Below are positions 24,000 through 31,589 of a DNA stretch of 64,000 bases, in pieces. The stretch lies in NCBI GenBank assembly GCA_035641315.1, contig DASQUK010000248.1, forward strand, positions 14,938 through 78,937, written 5' to 3'. The notes beneath the pieces were generated by a model that did not search any database, was not told the DNA's origin, and saw only the letters and a program-made list of their open reading frames with translations. This stretch comes from DASQUK01 sp035641315. Lineage in GTDB: Bacteria; Actinomycetota; Acidimicrobiia; Acidimicrobiales; VFJN01. The position numbers and the translations under genes are program-made. Position 1 is the stretch's first letter, and every line of letters starts with the position of its first letter.

Positions 24000-25142
24000 T
24001 CAACGCTCCTGCACGTGAGTAACGAGCCAGCGGTGCAGCGGCGCGAGCGCGCTCCAGTGCTGGCCGAGCGTGGGCAGCAGGCGCTCGGGGTCCAGGGCCA
24101 GGTCGGCGGGTTCGTCGTGGTGGACGAACAGCGCGCTGTGGCGCAGGAAACGGGCTCCGGGTCCCTCGGCCGGATAGCCGGTCGGCACCCGTTTGTAGGT
24201 CTGGCCCTCGATCCGGTGGCCGGCCTTTTCGATGCTGTCGACGGCGCCGACCAGCTCGGCTCTGGTCTCGTCGTCGGTGACCGCGGCACGGAAGCGGCCC
24301 AGCACGGTCTTGTCGAAGCCATGGCTGCCGGCCCCGACACCGACCAGGTCGGGGGCGACGCGCACGAACAGCCCCGAGACCGCGGCCTTGCGGTCGCCTT
24401 CCCAGAACCAGAAGTCGAGGTGGTCCTTGTAGGGGCGCTTGTCGGCGCTGAAGCGGATGTCGCGGTTGATGCGGAAGATCGACCCCGACACCCGGGGCTC
24501 CGCTTGGATGCCCGGGACGATGGCGGCAAGGGAAGGGGCGACGGCGTCCACGAACGCCTTGGCCGCCTCCACGTACGCGCGCTGGTAGCGGGCGCGGTTG
24601 GCCTCGAACCAAACCTTGGTGTTGTCACGGCCCACCTCGCCGAGGAAGGCGAGCGTGTCGGACGGAAACGCGAACGACGTGCTCACCAGGGTCGGGTCGG
24701 GCCCGGGGTCGCCGCCAGCAGCCCGAACGGCGAGGCGGTCGAGGTAGTGGCCCCAGCCCTCGCGATGGGGATCGAGCGCCATGGGGGGCAGGCCGGCGTG
24801 GGTGAGCCGGACCAGGGTGCCGCCCCGGTCAGCCTCGAAGGTCACCTCGACGGTGCTGCTCCCCGGCGGAACCCCGAGGGCCTCGTTCTCCCAGCCCCAG
24901 GTGAGGACGATCCGCCGGTGAGGCTCGACGACGACGAACCGGCCGGTGGCATAGCCGTCGCCGCGCACGTTCATACGGAATGTCCCGCCCGGTCGCGGGT
25001 CGATCTCGGCCATGACCCCCTGCCACGAGAGCCACCGACTCCGGTCGCAAAAGAACGAGAACACCGTCTCCGGGGCGGCATCGATCCACCGCTCCACGGT
25101 CACAACGTCACCGTGATCACCGCAGCCTGCGTCGTGGCTCAC
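24000..25142 (-). CDS. SRPBCC (AHSA1-like) domain fused in frame to a DUF2461 domain
   Basis: A 380-residue single frame. Residues about 12-155 are an AHSA1-type START-like pocket (ERWIDAAPETVFSFFCDRSR, VEPHRRIVLTWGWENEALG, GWGHYLDRLAVRA). Residues about 163-380 are a complete DUF2461/TIGR02453 domain (FPSDTLAFLGEVGRDNTKVW, ISGSIFRINRDIRFS-like region SGSIFRINRDIRFSADKRPY). These are normally separate proteins. Between them DPTLVSTSFAF contains a GTG that could start DUF2461 on its own. The first part overlaps the ArsR gene by 26 bases, the usual ArsR-SRPBCC pair. Either a real fusion or loss of the stop of the first gene. Confidence 0.75.
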   Translation of the reverse strand: MSHDAGCGDHGDVVTVERWIDAAPETVFSFFCDRSRWLSWQGVMAEIDPRPGGTFRMNVRGDGYATGRFVVVEPHRRIVLTWGWENEALGVPPGSSTVEVTFEADRGGTLVRLTHAGLPPMALDPHREGWGHYLDRLAVRAAGGDPGPDPTLVSTSFAFPSDTLAFLGEVGRDNTKVWFEANRARYQRAYVEAAKAFVDAVAPSLAAIVPGIQAEPRVSGSIFRINRDIRFSADKRPYKDHLDFWFWEGDRKAAVSGLFVRVAPDLVGVGAGSHGFDKTVLGRFRAAVTDDETRAELVGAVDSIEKAGHRIEGQTYKRVPTGYPAEGPGARFLRHSALFVHHDEPADLALDPERLLPTLGQHWSALAPLHRWLVTHVQER

Positions 25143-25458
25143 GGCGGACCTCCTCGTCCTTGATGCGCTCGGCCTGCTGGGCCAGGGCCGCGAGGGTGTC
25201 GAGCTCACCGGCCCATAACGATTCGAGGTACGCGGCGAGCGGACCGAGCGCGTGGCGGTCAGCCCGGTAGTAGCGGCGGGTGCCCTCCCGGCGGACAGCG
25301 ACCAGGCCGATCTCCCGCAGAACCGCCAGATGCTGGGACACGGCACCGAAGGTCACATCGAAATGACCGGCGATGTCGCCGGCCGTGCGCTCACGATCCC
25401 AGCACAGCCGCAAGATCTCCCGCCGCCGCGGCTCGGCCACCGCTCGCACCGCGTCCAT
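25117..25458 (-). CDS. ArsR-family winged-helix regulator
   Basis: A 113-residue regulator (AEPRRREILRLCWDRERTAG, FDVTFGAVSQHLAVLREIGL, REGTRRYYRADRHALGPL). There is no clear metal-binding Cys motif in the recognition helix. Its stop lies inside the following SRPBCC gene. ArsR regulators paired with AHSA1-like proteins are common in actinobacteria; the ligand is unknown. Upstream, paired AACTTTAG-like sequences could be its operator. Confidence 0.85.
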   Translation of the reverse strand: MDAVRAVAEPRRREILRLCWDRERTAGDIAGHFDVTFGAVSQHLAVLREIGLVAVRREGTRRYYRADRHALGPLAAYLESLWAGELDTLAALAQQAERIKDEEVRREPRRRLR

Positions 25459-25569
25459 GGCATAACTTTAGCTCGCACTGAAGCTTGACGACCGGCCACC
25501 GCCTCCCTAACTTCAGGCTTCACTAAAGAAACCTGCGGCTCTTCGAGGCGCGTCCTCGTGGGAGGCCCG

Positions 25570-25890
25570 ATGTCCGAGCTGACCGTCATCGCCACCGGCA
25601 AGGCCAAGCCCGGGATGGGCGACAAGCTCGAGCAGATCCTGCGGGGGTGCGTAGCTGCGACGCACGACGAGCCCGGCAACCTGCACTACAGCCTCCACCG
25701 CTCGGTAGAGGACCCCGATGTCGTCGTCGGCATCGAGCGTTGGACCTCACAGGAAGCGCTCGATGCCCACTTCGCCACCCCGCACATCAAGACCGTGATC
25801 GCCGAAACCGGTCCGATCCTGAGCGCGCCACCCGAGGTGCAGGTCTTCACGATGCTGCCCGAAGGCACCTCACCCAAGGGCCGCCTCTAG
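25570..25890 (+). CDS. antibiotic biosynthesis monooxygenase (ABM)-like protein
   Basis: A 106-residue dimeric ferredoxin-like barrel protein: LTVIATGKAKPGMGDKLEQI, EPGNLHYSLHRSVEDPDVVV, ERWTSQEALDAHFATPH. Family members are quinol monooxygenases or stress proteins. ATG 25570 is preceded by GGGAGG; it is divergent from the ArsR gene and might be in its regulon. Confidence 0.8.
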   Translation: MSELTVIATGKAKPGMGDKLEQILRGCVAATHDEPGNLHYSLHRSVEDPDVVVGIERWTSQEALDAHFATPHIKTVIAETGPILSAPPEVQVFTMLPEGTSPKGRL

Positions 25891-25942
25891 CGTCGCGTGC
25901 TGGCCGAAGGTCGGGCCGGCTTGCAACTCGTGCCGACCTACG

Positions 25943-25990
25943 TTGCACCCGGGTGAGCGGCAGGCCCCCCGCACGTTCACCCGGGTGAGC
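25943..25990. repeat. two copies of an ACCCGGGTGAGC palindromic element
   Basis: TTGCACCCGGGTGAGC (25943-25958) and TTCACCCGGGTGAGC (25976-25990) lie 33 bases apart in the gap downstream of two convergent genes. A third, related site TTCACCCTGGTGAA is at 26998-27011, again after CCCGCA. The shared half-site is TTCACC. They could be operators or parts of a small dispersed repeat. Confidence 0.5.
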
Positions 25991-26031
25991 GGCCACGTGG
26001 TCCCGCGATCTAGATCACGTGGCGTTGGACG

Positions 26032-26679
26032 TCACGACGCGTCGAGACCTCGCGATCGATCGGCGCTGTTGCCCTTGTCGGACTCGTTCCGGAGGCCGAG
26101 GGGGAGGAGGAGCGCGAGCGCGATCGCGAGGTAGCCGCAGACGGCGACCACGGGCAGCGCGAGGGCGAGCAGGATCAGGACGACGTAGGCAGCGAGGCTT
26201 GGCGTCAGACGCTGGGCGAGGAGCTGCACTTCTTGGTCGTCGGCGTCGGGTCGGACCAATCGACGCCGGACGGCGTAGCGCCACATCGTCGACACGAGCA
26301 CGGCCACGAGCAGAAGGTTGATCCCGAGGATCGTCGCGGCGACGCGCTCTGCGTCCTGTTCGTTGATGTGCTCGGCGACCAGTCCCGTGGGGAAAGGGAG
26401 GAACGACACGAGCATGAGGAGCAACAGGTTGAGTCGCACGAACACGGTGTCGACGCCGTGCAGGTAGTGGGTGATGGCGGTGTGCCGGACCCACGTCACA
26501 CCGATGGTGGCGAAGCTGACGAGGTACGCGAGGTACGAGGGCCACTGATCCACGAACGCGTCGAGGAGGTCGTCGCCGGCATCGGACGGCACGGAGATCT
26601 CGAGCACGAGCAGCGTGATCGCGATCGCGAAGACGCCATCGCTGAAGGCTTCGAGCCGCCCGGTGCGCAGCGTGGCCAC
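26032..26679 (-). CDS. TMEM175-like potassium channel family protein (DUF1211)
   Basis: A 215-residue membrane protein with six hydrophobic helices and the family hallmark RLEAFSDGVFAIAITLLVLE in helix 1, the FSDGVFAIAxT motif that forms the selectivity filter of bacterial TMEM175 K+ channels. Bacterial proteins have one six-helix repeat and assemble as tetramers. The C-terminus is Lys/Arg/Ser-rich. It has no evident operon partners. Confidence 0.85.
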   Translation of the reverse strand: MATLRTGRLEAFSDGVFAIAITLLVLEISVPSDAGDDLLDAFVDQWPSYLAYLVSFATIGVTWVRHTAITHYLHGVDTVFVRLNLLLLMLVSFLPFPTGLVAEHINEQDAERVAATILGINLLLVAVLVSTMWRYAVRRRLVRPDADDQEVQLLAQRLTPSLAAYVVLILLALALPVVAVCGYLAIALALLLPLGLRNESDKGNSADRSRGLDAS

Positions 26680-26713
26680 GGCAGCTGACTTCCGCGGCCG
26701 AAGTGCCGGCCCG

Positions 26714-26916
26714 TCAGGTCGACATCGGCTTGGGGGTGTAGCCGGCGCTCATCGCGACGCCCTCCGGGATGCGGGGTCGCGGGGGTAGCCGAGAATGGCG
26801 CCGATGACGCTGATGATCAGCGAGAACCGCTCGTCGTCGCTCATCTGCTCTTCGATCTCGCGGGCGCGGTCGTCCGGTGATGTCGGCGGCATCTCGGGCT
26901 TGTCGATCGCCGTCAT
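26714..26916 (-). pseudogene. N-terminal remnant of a family 3 glycoside hydrolase (beta-glucosidase)
   Basis: From ATG 26916 the frame reads RAREIEEQMSDDERFSLIIS then VIGAILGYPRDP; after one frame change it reads IPEGVAMSAGYTPKP and stops at 26714-26716. This matches the start of actinobacterial GH3 beta-glucosidases, where a (M)TxDERFSLL helix is followed by a RIPEGV..SAGYxPG segment. The remaining 600 or more residues are gone. Judged from family pattern only. Confidence 0.5.
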
Positions 26917-26997
26917 GCTGGGCCCCCTCAGCTCGCGTGGGTCCGACGGTCGCGACCGTACGTCGACGAGGGGTGAGAGCGGCCGCCCGCCCGCAGG

Positions 26998-27011
26998 TTC
27001 ACCCTGGTGAA
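26998..27011. repeat. third TTCACC-type palindromic site
   Basis: TTCACCCTGGTGAA, arms TTCACC/GGTGAA perfect around a 2-base centre, 1 kb from the two related sites at 25943-25990 and preceded by the same CCCGCA. No gene start lies directly next to it; 27012-27183 has no convincing gene. Confidence 0.45.
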
Positions 27012-27183
27012 TCCCCAGCGACCGACGGGCCCCACCCTGGCCGTGTGTGGATGCTCGACCGAGACGGCCAACCTACGGAGGCACAGACGATCTGGATGAC
27101 CGGGCATGAAACCCTTCAGCTCGCCACTGACTCCCTGCCGAAAGGACGTCGGCGATGAACTGACCCCCCAGACGCGGAGCTTC

Positions 27184-27480
27184 TCAGCGGTCTCGGTCCT
27201 GCCACCCACGAAGGCGAGCCTTGCGCAGCGCCTCTCGCACGACATCGAGCCCGACGGCGTCGACGTGGGCGATGACGACCCGGTCCGCGGCGTCCATCGC
27301 CTCGTCAGGTGCCGGGTGGCCGCCGAGCCACAAGCCGTCGGGGTACCCGGACGCCTCGGTTGGGATGAACGCACCCCAGCGGCCGTCCCAGCCGGGGACC
27401 ACGTGGGCGAACACGTAGCCGGTGGCGTCGCTTCCCTCCCAGCCGTCCCGGAATGCCTTAGGCGTCCAGGTCAGACCCAC
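27184..27480 (-). CDS. hypothetical protein divergent from the SRAP gene
   Basis: A 98-residue protein from GTG 27480 (an ATG at 27516 is possible but would put the SOS box inside the gene). It contains GYVFAHVVPGWDGRWGAFIP and LWLGGHPAPDEAMDAADRVV and no recognised domain. The Trp- and Gly-rich centre suggests a small beta-rich protein. The SOS box at 27484-27499 sits immediately upstream of this start, so it may be a damage-inducible gene of unknown function. Confidence 0.5.
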   Translation of the reverse strand: MGLTWTPKAFRDGWEGSDATGYVFAHVVPGWDGRWGAFIPTEASGYPDGLWLGGHPAPDEAMDAADRVVIAHVDAVGLDVVREALRKARLRGWQDRDR

Positions 27481-27483
27481 AGT

Positions 27484-27499
27484 GCGAACGTACGTTCGA
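27484..27499. promoter_or_regulatory. SOS box (LexA operator)
   Basis: GCGAACGTACGTTCGA fits the actinobacterial LexA consensus TCGAAC-N4-GTTCGA in 15 of 16 positions' worth of sequence (first base differs), with a perfect inner palindrome CGAACGTACGTTCG (27485-27498). It lies 38 bases before the SRAP start, and that family is SOS-associated, which supports the assignment. Confidence 0.8.
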
Positions 27500-27536
27500 C
27501 CTTGCGAGTGTTTCAAGGGCGATAGCGTGCCGCGGA

Positions 27537-28229
27537 ATGTGCGGCCGGTACGCCTCCACCTCGCCCCCGCCCCGGCTCGCCGCCTACTTCGATGCCACGA
27601 TCCGGGAGACCCTGGCCGAGCCCTCCTGGAACACTGCGCCGACCGACCCGGTGCACGCCGTCCTGGAGGCCGACGGCGAGCGGCGCCTCGACGTGCTTCG
27701 CTGGGGCCTGGTGCCCTGGTGGTCGAAGGACGCGCGGGGTGCGGCCAGGATGATCAACGCCCGGGCCGAGACCCTGGCGACCAAGCCGGCGTTCCGGGAG
27801 GCGTTCGAGAAGCGCCGGTGCATCATCCCGGCAGACGGGTTCTACGAATGGCAGCGTCTCGACGGCAAGACCAAGCAGCCGTACTTCATCCGCCGCACCG
27901 ACGGCGACCCCATGGCGTTCGCCGGCGTCGGCGCCGTGTGGCGCACACCTGACGACCGACGCCTACGCACGTGCTCGATCGTCACGACCAAGGCCAACGA
28001 CACGGTCGCCGCCCTCCACGACCGGATGCCCGTGATCCTGCCGCCGTCGGCGTGGGACGCCTGGCTGGACCCCGCCAGCACTGACACCACCACGCTCGCC
28101 CGCCTGCTCGTCCCGGCGCCCGCCGAACTCGTGACCGCCTACCGGGTCTCGCCGGCGGTGAACAGCGTGCGCAACAACGGGCCCGAGCTCATCGCCGAGG
28201 CAACCGATGACCCACCGGTGGGACCGTAG
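27537..28229 (+). CDS. SOS response-associated peptidase (SRAP, YedK/HMCES-like)
   Basis: A 230-residue SRAP protein, which forms a thiazolidine crosslink with abasic sites in single-stranded DNA. The catalytic Cys2 is in MCGRYA at the very start; other signatures are WNTAPTDPV, RWGLVPWW, INARAET and the RRCIIPADGFYEW block with the active-site Glu; the late His is in ALHDRMPVILP. All key residues are present. An SOS box lies upstream. The absolute need for Cys2 after Met fixes the start at 27537. Confidence 0.95.
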   Translation: MCGRYASTSPPPRLAAYFDATIRETLAEPSWNTAPTDPVHAVLEADGERRLDVLRWGLVPWWSKDARGAARMINARAETLATKPAFREAFEKRRCIIPADGFYEWQRLDGKTKQPYFIRRTDGDPMAFAGVGAVWRTPDDRRLRTCSIVTTKANDTVAALHDRMPVILPPSAWDAWLDPASTDTTTLARLLVPAPAELVTAYRVSPAVNSVRNNGPELIAEATDDPPVGP

Positions 28230-28329
28230 CTGACCCTCCGTTCTCCGGTGCCCGCAGAAGCCTTTGTCCACCGATCCGGGCGGTCCGGCGTCTGTACGGG
28301 AGACGAGGCAATCGGCGGAAGGCGCCCTC

Positions 28330-29199
28330 ATGCGGAAGTTCCTCACCATCTCGCTGGCAGCGGCGCTCCCGGTAATCCTGGCTGTGACCGTTCTCGCCGC
28401 TTGCGGCGGTACGGACGGTGCCACCGACACCGCTGCCCGGGCACCCGCAGAGGCCCGGGCACAGTCGGACAGGTCGGCGACCGGTGCATCGCCCAGCACG
28501 GGCGCACCCACAGCGACCACACGGGCCGGCACCGCGCAGGCCCCCCAGGCCGACACGTACGACGACGCGCACTTCGCCTGCCCAGAAGGCGAGCTGGACG
28601 ACGTCATCGCCCTGCAGCAGGCGGTCGACGAGGGGCACCAACCCTGGCGGCTCTCCGCCCCGGACGTGGCCGTCGCATGCACCTTCGGCGCCCCGGACGC
28701 GCAGGTCGAGCCGTTCGGCACCAACCGCTTCCAGGTGAGCCAACCCAGTACCGGTCAGCGCGTCATCGTCGACCTGGCACAACCCCTTGGTCCCGGCACC
28801 ATTTGGGTGGTCACCAGCGTCACGCCGTTGGGCGACGACGGGTCCACGACGACCGTCCCGTCTCCGGCCCCGACGATCACCGAGGTCAGGATCGACCCCG
28901 CACTCCCGCAGGAAGGCGCCTTCTACACGCTGCCGGCGGGAGCTGGGCAGGTTCGCTTCATGACCGCCGCCGACAACGCTGACCGGGTCCGCTACTTCCT
29001 CGTGCCCACGGGCACGGGCACCCGGGACCTGGCCGAGCAGATAGGTGAGGCCACCCGCAGCGAGGCCGACGGTCGCACCTGGTGGGTCTACGACTGGAGC
29101 TATCCCGACGAGGCCATGCTCGCCCACCTACTGGTCGAGGGATCAGGTCCGGGAGGCACCACCGAACAGACGCCCTTCGGCTTCTACCACGAAGGCTGA
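28330..29199 (+). CDS. hypothetical lipoprotein
   Basis: A 289-residue lipoprotein: MRKFLTISLAAALPVILAVT followed by lipobox VLAAC, then an Ala/Thr/Ser-rich linker (residues 30-75) and an extracytoplasmic part with four cysteines, among them FACPEGE and VACTFG, that may form disulfides. The ending WWVYDWSYPDEAMLAHLLVE resembles nothing I can name. ATG 28330 was chosen because the signal peptide starts there. Confidence 0.65.
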   Translation: MRKFLTISLAAALPVILAVTVLAACGGTDGATDTAARAPAEARAQSDRSATGASPSTGAPTATTRAGTAQAPQADTYDDAHFACPEGELDDVIALQQAVDEGHQPWRLSAPDVAVACTFGAPDAQVEPFGTNRFQVSQPSTGQRVIVDLAQPLGPGTIWVVTSVTPLGDDGSTTTVPSPAPTITEVRIDPALPQEGAFYTLPAGAGQVRFMTAADNADRVRYFLVPTGTGTRDLAEQIGEATRSEADGRTWWVYDWSYPDEAMLAHLLVEGSGPGGTTEQTPFGFYHEG

Positions 29200-29748
29200 C
29201 CCGACATCGGGCTCAGCCCTCGCCGCTCGGACATGACCCGGGCCAGCCACGACGCCGGGGCCGCCGCAGGACGGCCCTGACCAAAGGTCTCCGCCCTCGG
29301 TTGGACCACGTCTCGATCGGCGGGGCTCGGGTTCCTCCCCTCGCCGGTCACCGACCCGGCGCCGTCGCCAGTTCGCTGACCGCGGGAACGAGCAGTGCGC
29401 GGCCGCCAAGTCATCGGGACCCAGCAACTCGATCCCGGGCAACCAGGTGGTAGAGGGGTGCCTCCGCCTCGATGATCCGGTTGGCCTCGGATGTTCGGGC
29501 GTCGGGCGGGACGGGCAGATGACCGGTAGCGCAACGGCCCGCCGACGCGGTCTCTGTGTGACGGCTCGACCGCCGCTGAGCCGTCTAGGGGAGCCGGGGG
29601 GTAGGCGAACGGCTGGGGTGAGGGCAGGCGTCCCCGGCTCCTCACGGAGCGGCACCCGGTCAGCACTGGGGTGCAGTGGCGGAGCGCGCCGGGACAGATC
29701 GGTTGCTGTTCGGGCGGCGACGAGCGACCGTCTGAGACAGTAGATGTC
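29200..29748. other. 549-base stretch without a supported gene
   Basis: Frames on both strands are open for up to 150 codons, but their composition is that of random GC-rich sequence. A minus-strand piece near 29425-29490 reads ANRIIEAEAPLYHLVARDR and could be the worn end of a lost gene; the family was not recognised. The last 60 bases should hold the promoter of the next gene. Confidence 0.4.
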
Positions 29749-30315
29749 ATGCGACGACTCTCATGCGCCGCGGCCGCGGCGGCGCTTGGCGTCCTGGGAT
29801 ATCGCCTCGTGGCGACGGGTGAGCTGACGTTGGACACGGGCATCGGGCGGCGAGTCCGGCCGCTCGGGCCGCTGTCGGTCACCATCGCCGCTCCCCGTGA
29901 CACGGTCTTCGATGTGATCGCCGCGCCCTACCTTGACCGGACGCCGCGCGCCATGGCCGCCGAGCTCGAGGTGCTCGAGCGTGGCGGTGACATGGTTGTC
30001 GCCGCGCACCGGACGCCCATCGGGTGGGGGATGGTCACGACCACGGTCGAGTCCGTTCGCTTCGTCAGGCCGGCGGCCGTGTCGTTCCGGCTCTTGCGCG
30101 GGCCGGTACCCCATGTCGTCGAGCAGTTCGCCCTCGCCGAGGTCTCCGGTGGGACCCGGCTGGACTACACGGGTGAGCTCGCGACCGACTTCGGGTCACC
30201 AGGCGCCAGGTGGGGCGAGGTGGTGGCGCGTCGATGGGTTTCGACGGTGACCGGGTCGTTGGAGCGCATCCGCGTCGAGGCCGAGCGACGAGCGGCGGTC
30301 GGTCGCGGACGCTAA
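29749..30315 (+). CDS. SRPBCC-family protein
   Basis: A 188-residue START-like/polyketide-cyclase-type protein: an N-terminal hydrophobic segment (RRLSCAAAAAALGVLGYRLV) followed by the SRPBCC elements VTIAAPRDTVFDVIAAPYLD, LLRGPVPHVVEQFALAEVSG and TRLDYTGELA. It may bind a lipid or aromatic ligand. Its end overlaps the end of the convergent MFS gene by 4 bases. Confidence 0.75.
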   Translation: MRRLSCAAAAAALGVLGYRLVATGELTLDTGIGRRVRPLGPLSVTIAAPRDTVFDVIAAPYLDRTPRAMAAELEVLERGGDMVVAAHRTPIGWGMVTTTVESVRFVRPAAVSFRLLRGPVPHVVEQFALAEVSGGTRLDYTGELATDFGSPGARWGEVVARRWVSTVTGSLERIRVEAERRAAVGRGR

Positions 30316-31589
30316 GTACGGGGGTGGGTTTCATACATGCGAACGGCGACCACGGCGCCGGAGGCGGCGGTAAGGGCGGCGACGACCCAGATGGCGGCCT
30401 CGATGCTGATGGCGTCGGCGATCACGCCGGCGAGCAGAGCGCCGACGGCGTAGCCGCCGTCGCGCCAGAGCCGGTAGACACCGACGGCGGAGGCCCGCCA
30501 CTGGGGATGGGCCACGTCGCCGATGGCAGCGAGGAGCGTCGGATAGACCATCGCTGTGCCCACGCCGAGCAGCACGAGGGCACCGGCCCAGGGGGCGAAT
30601 CCCGTGGAGATTGCAACCAGGGCGAGGGCGGCGGCCTGGGTCCACATCCCGGCGGTGATGAGCGACTTCCGGCCCCAGCGGTCCGACAGCGGCCCGGTGG
30701 CGATCTGGCCCAGCCCCCACACCGCCGGGTAGGTGGCGGCGAGCACGCCGATGGCTCGGACCGAGAGCCCGCCGGCGGCGAAGTAGAGCGGGAAAAGGGC
30801 CCAAGCCAGCCCGTCGTTGAGGTTGTTGACCAGCCCGGCCTGCGACGAGGCCGACAGCGCCCGCTCCCGGAAGCTGGTCAGCAGGAACACCTGCCGGGTG
30901 GGCATCGCAGAGTCGAGGCCCGCCGGGCGGGGGAGGTGGTTGCGGGCCTCGTGGTGGGCATGCCCCCGGGTCTCGTGCACGGCCAGCGTGGAGAGGCCAA
31001 GGGCCAGGCCTGCGTAGGCGAGGCCGAGTAGGAACGGCCCGGGGCGCAGACCCCACTCCGCGGCGATGACCCCCGTCGCGACCGCGGTGATGGCCACGGC
31101 GCCGTAGCCGGCGGCCTCGTTGAGGCCCATGGCGAGGCCGCGGCGGGCGGGGCCGGCGAGGTCGATCTTCATGATCACGGTGGTCGACCAGGTGAGGCCC
31201 TGGTTGATGCCGAGCAGCACATTGGCGGCCACGACCCAGCCCCAGGTGGGTGCCCAGATGATGATCAGAGGCACGGGCAGCCCGACGAGCCAGCCGGCGA
31301 CCAGCACCGGTTTCCGGCCGTAGCGATCCGACAGCATGCCGGCGAAGAAGTTGGTGGCGGCCTTGACGACACCGAAGGCCGCCACGAACGACACGGTGAA
31401 GGTCAGGTCGGTCAGCCCGAACTCATCCTGGGCCAGCAGGGGCAGCACCGTTCGCTCCTGGCCGACCATCCCGCCGACCAGGGCGTTGACCGCGACCAGC
31501 AGGACGAACTGGGGAAGGTTCTCCCGTAGGCCCAACCGCACCGGCCGGCCGTGGGGGCGGTCGGTGGCGGGTTCGACCGCGCTGGTCAT
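30312..31589 (-). CDS. MFS transporter of the persulfide/rhodanese operon
   Basis: A 425-residue major facilitator with 12 helices; the loop 2-3 motif is GMLSDRYGRKPVL and its repeat between helices 8 and 9 is GPLSDRWGRKSLI. A His-rich cytoplasmic loop HAHHEARNHL lies between the two halves. It starts with an ATGA overlap on the metallo-beta-lactamase/rhodanese gene, so its cargo is probably a sulfur species or a stress metabolite linked to it, such as sulfite or thiosulfate; this is inferred from context. Confidence 0.85.
   Translation of the reverse strand: MTSAVEPATDRPHGRPVRLGLRENLPQFVLLVAVNALVGGMVGQERTVLPLLAQDEFGLTDLTFTVSFVAAFGVVKAATNFFAGMLSDRYGRKPVLVAGWLVGLPVPLIIIWAPTWGWVVAANVLLGINQGLTWSTTVIMKIDLAGPARRGLAMGLNEAAGYGAVAITAVATGVIAAEWGLRPGPFLLGLAYAGLALGLSTLAVHETRGHAHHEARNHLPRPAGLDSAMPTRQVFLLTSFRERALSASSQAGLVNNLNDGLAWALFPLYFAAGGLSVRAIGVLAATYPAVWGLGQIATGPLSDRWGRKSLITAGMWTQAAALALVAISTGFAPWAGALVLLGVGTAMVYPTLLAAIGDVAHPQWRASAVGVYRLWRDGGYAVGALLAGVIADAISIEAAIWVVAALTAASGAVVAVRMYETHPRT

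Noticed and set aside
29447..29743. A 98-codon plus-strand frame
   Set aside because: No ribosome site, low-complexity Arg/Gly-rich composition and overlap with the promoter of the SRPBCC gene.
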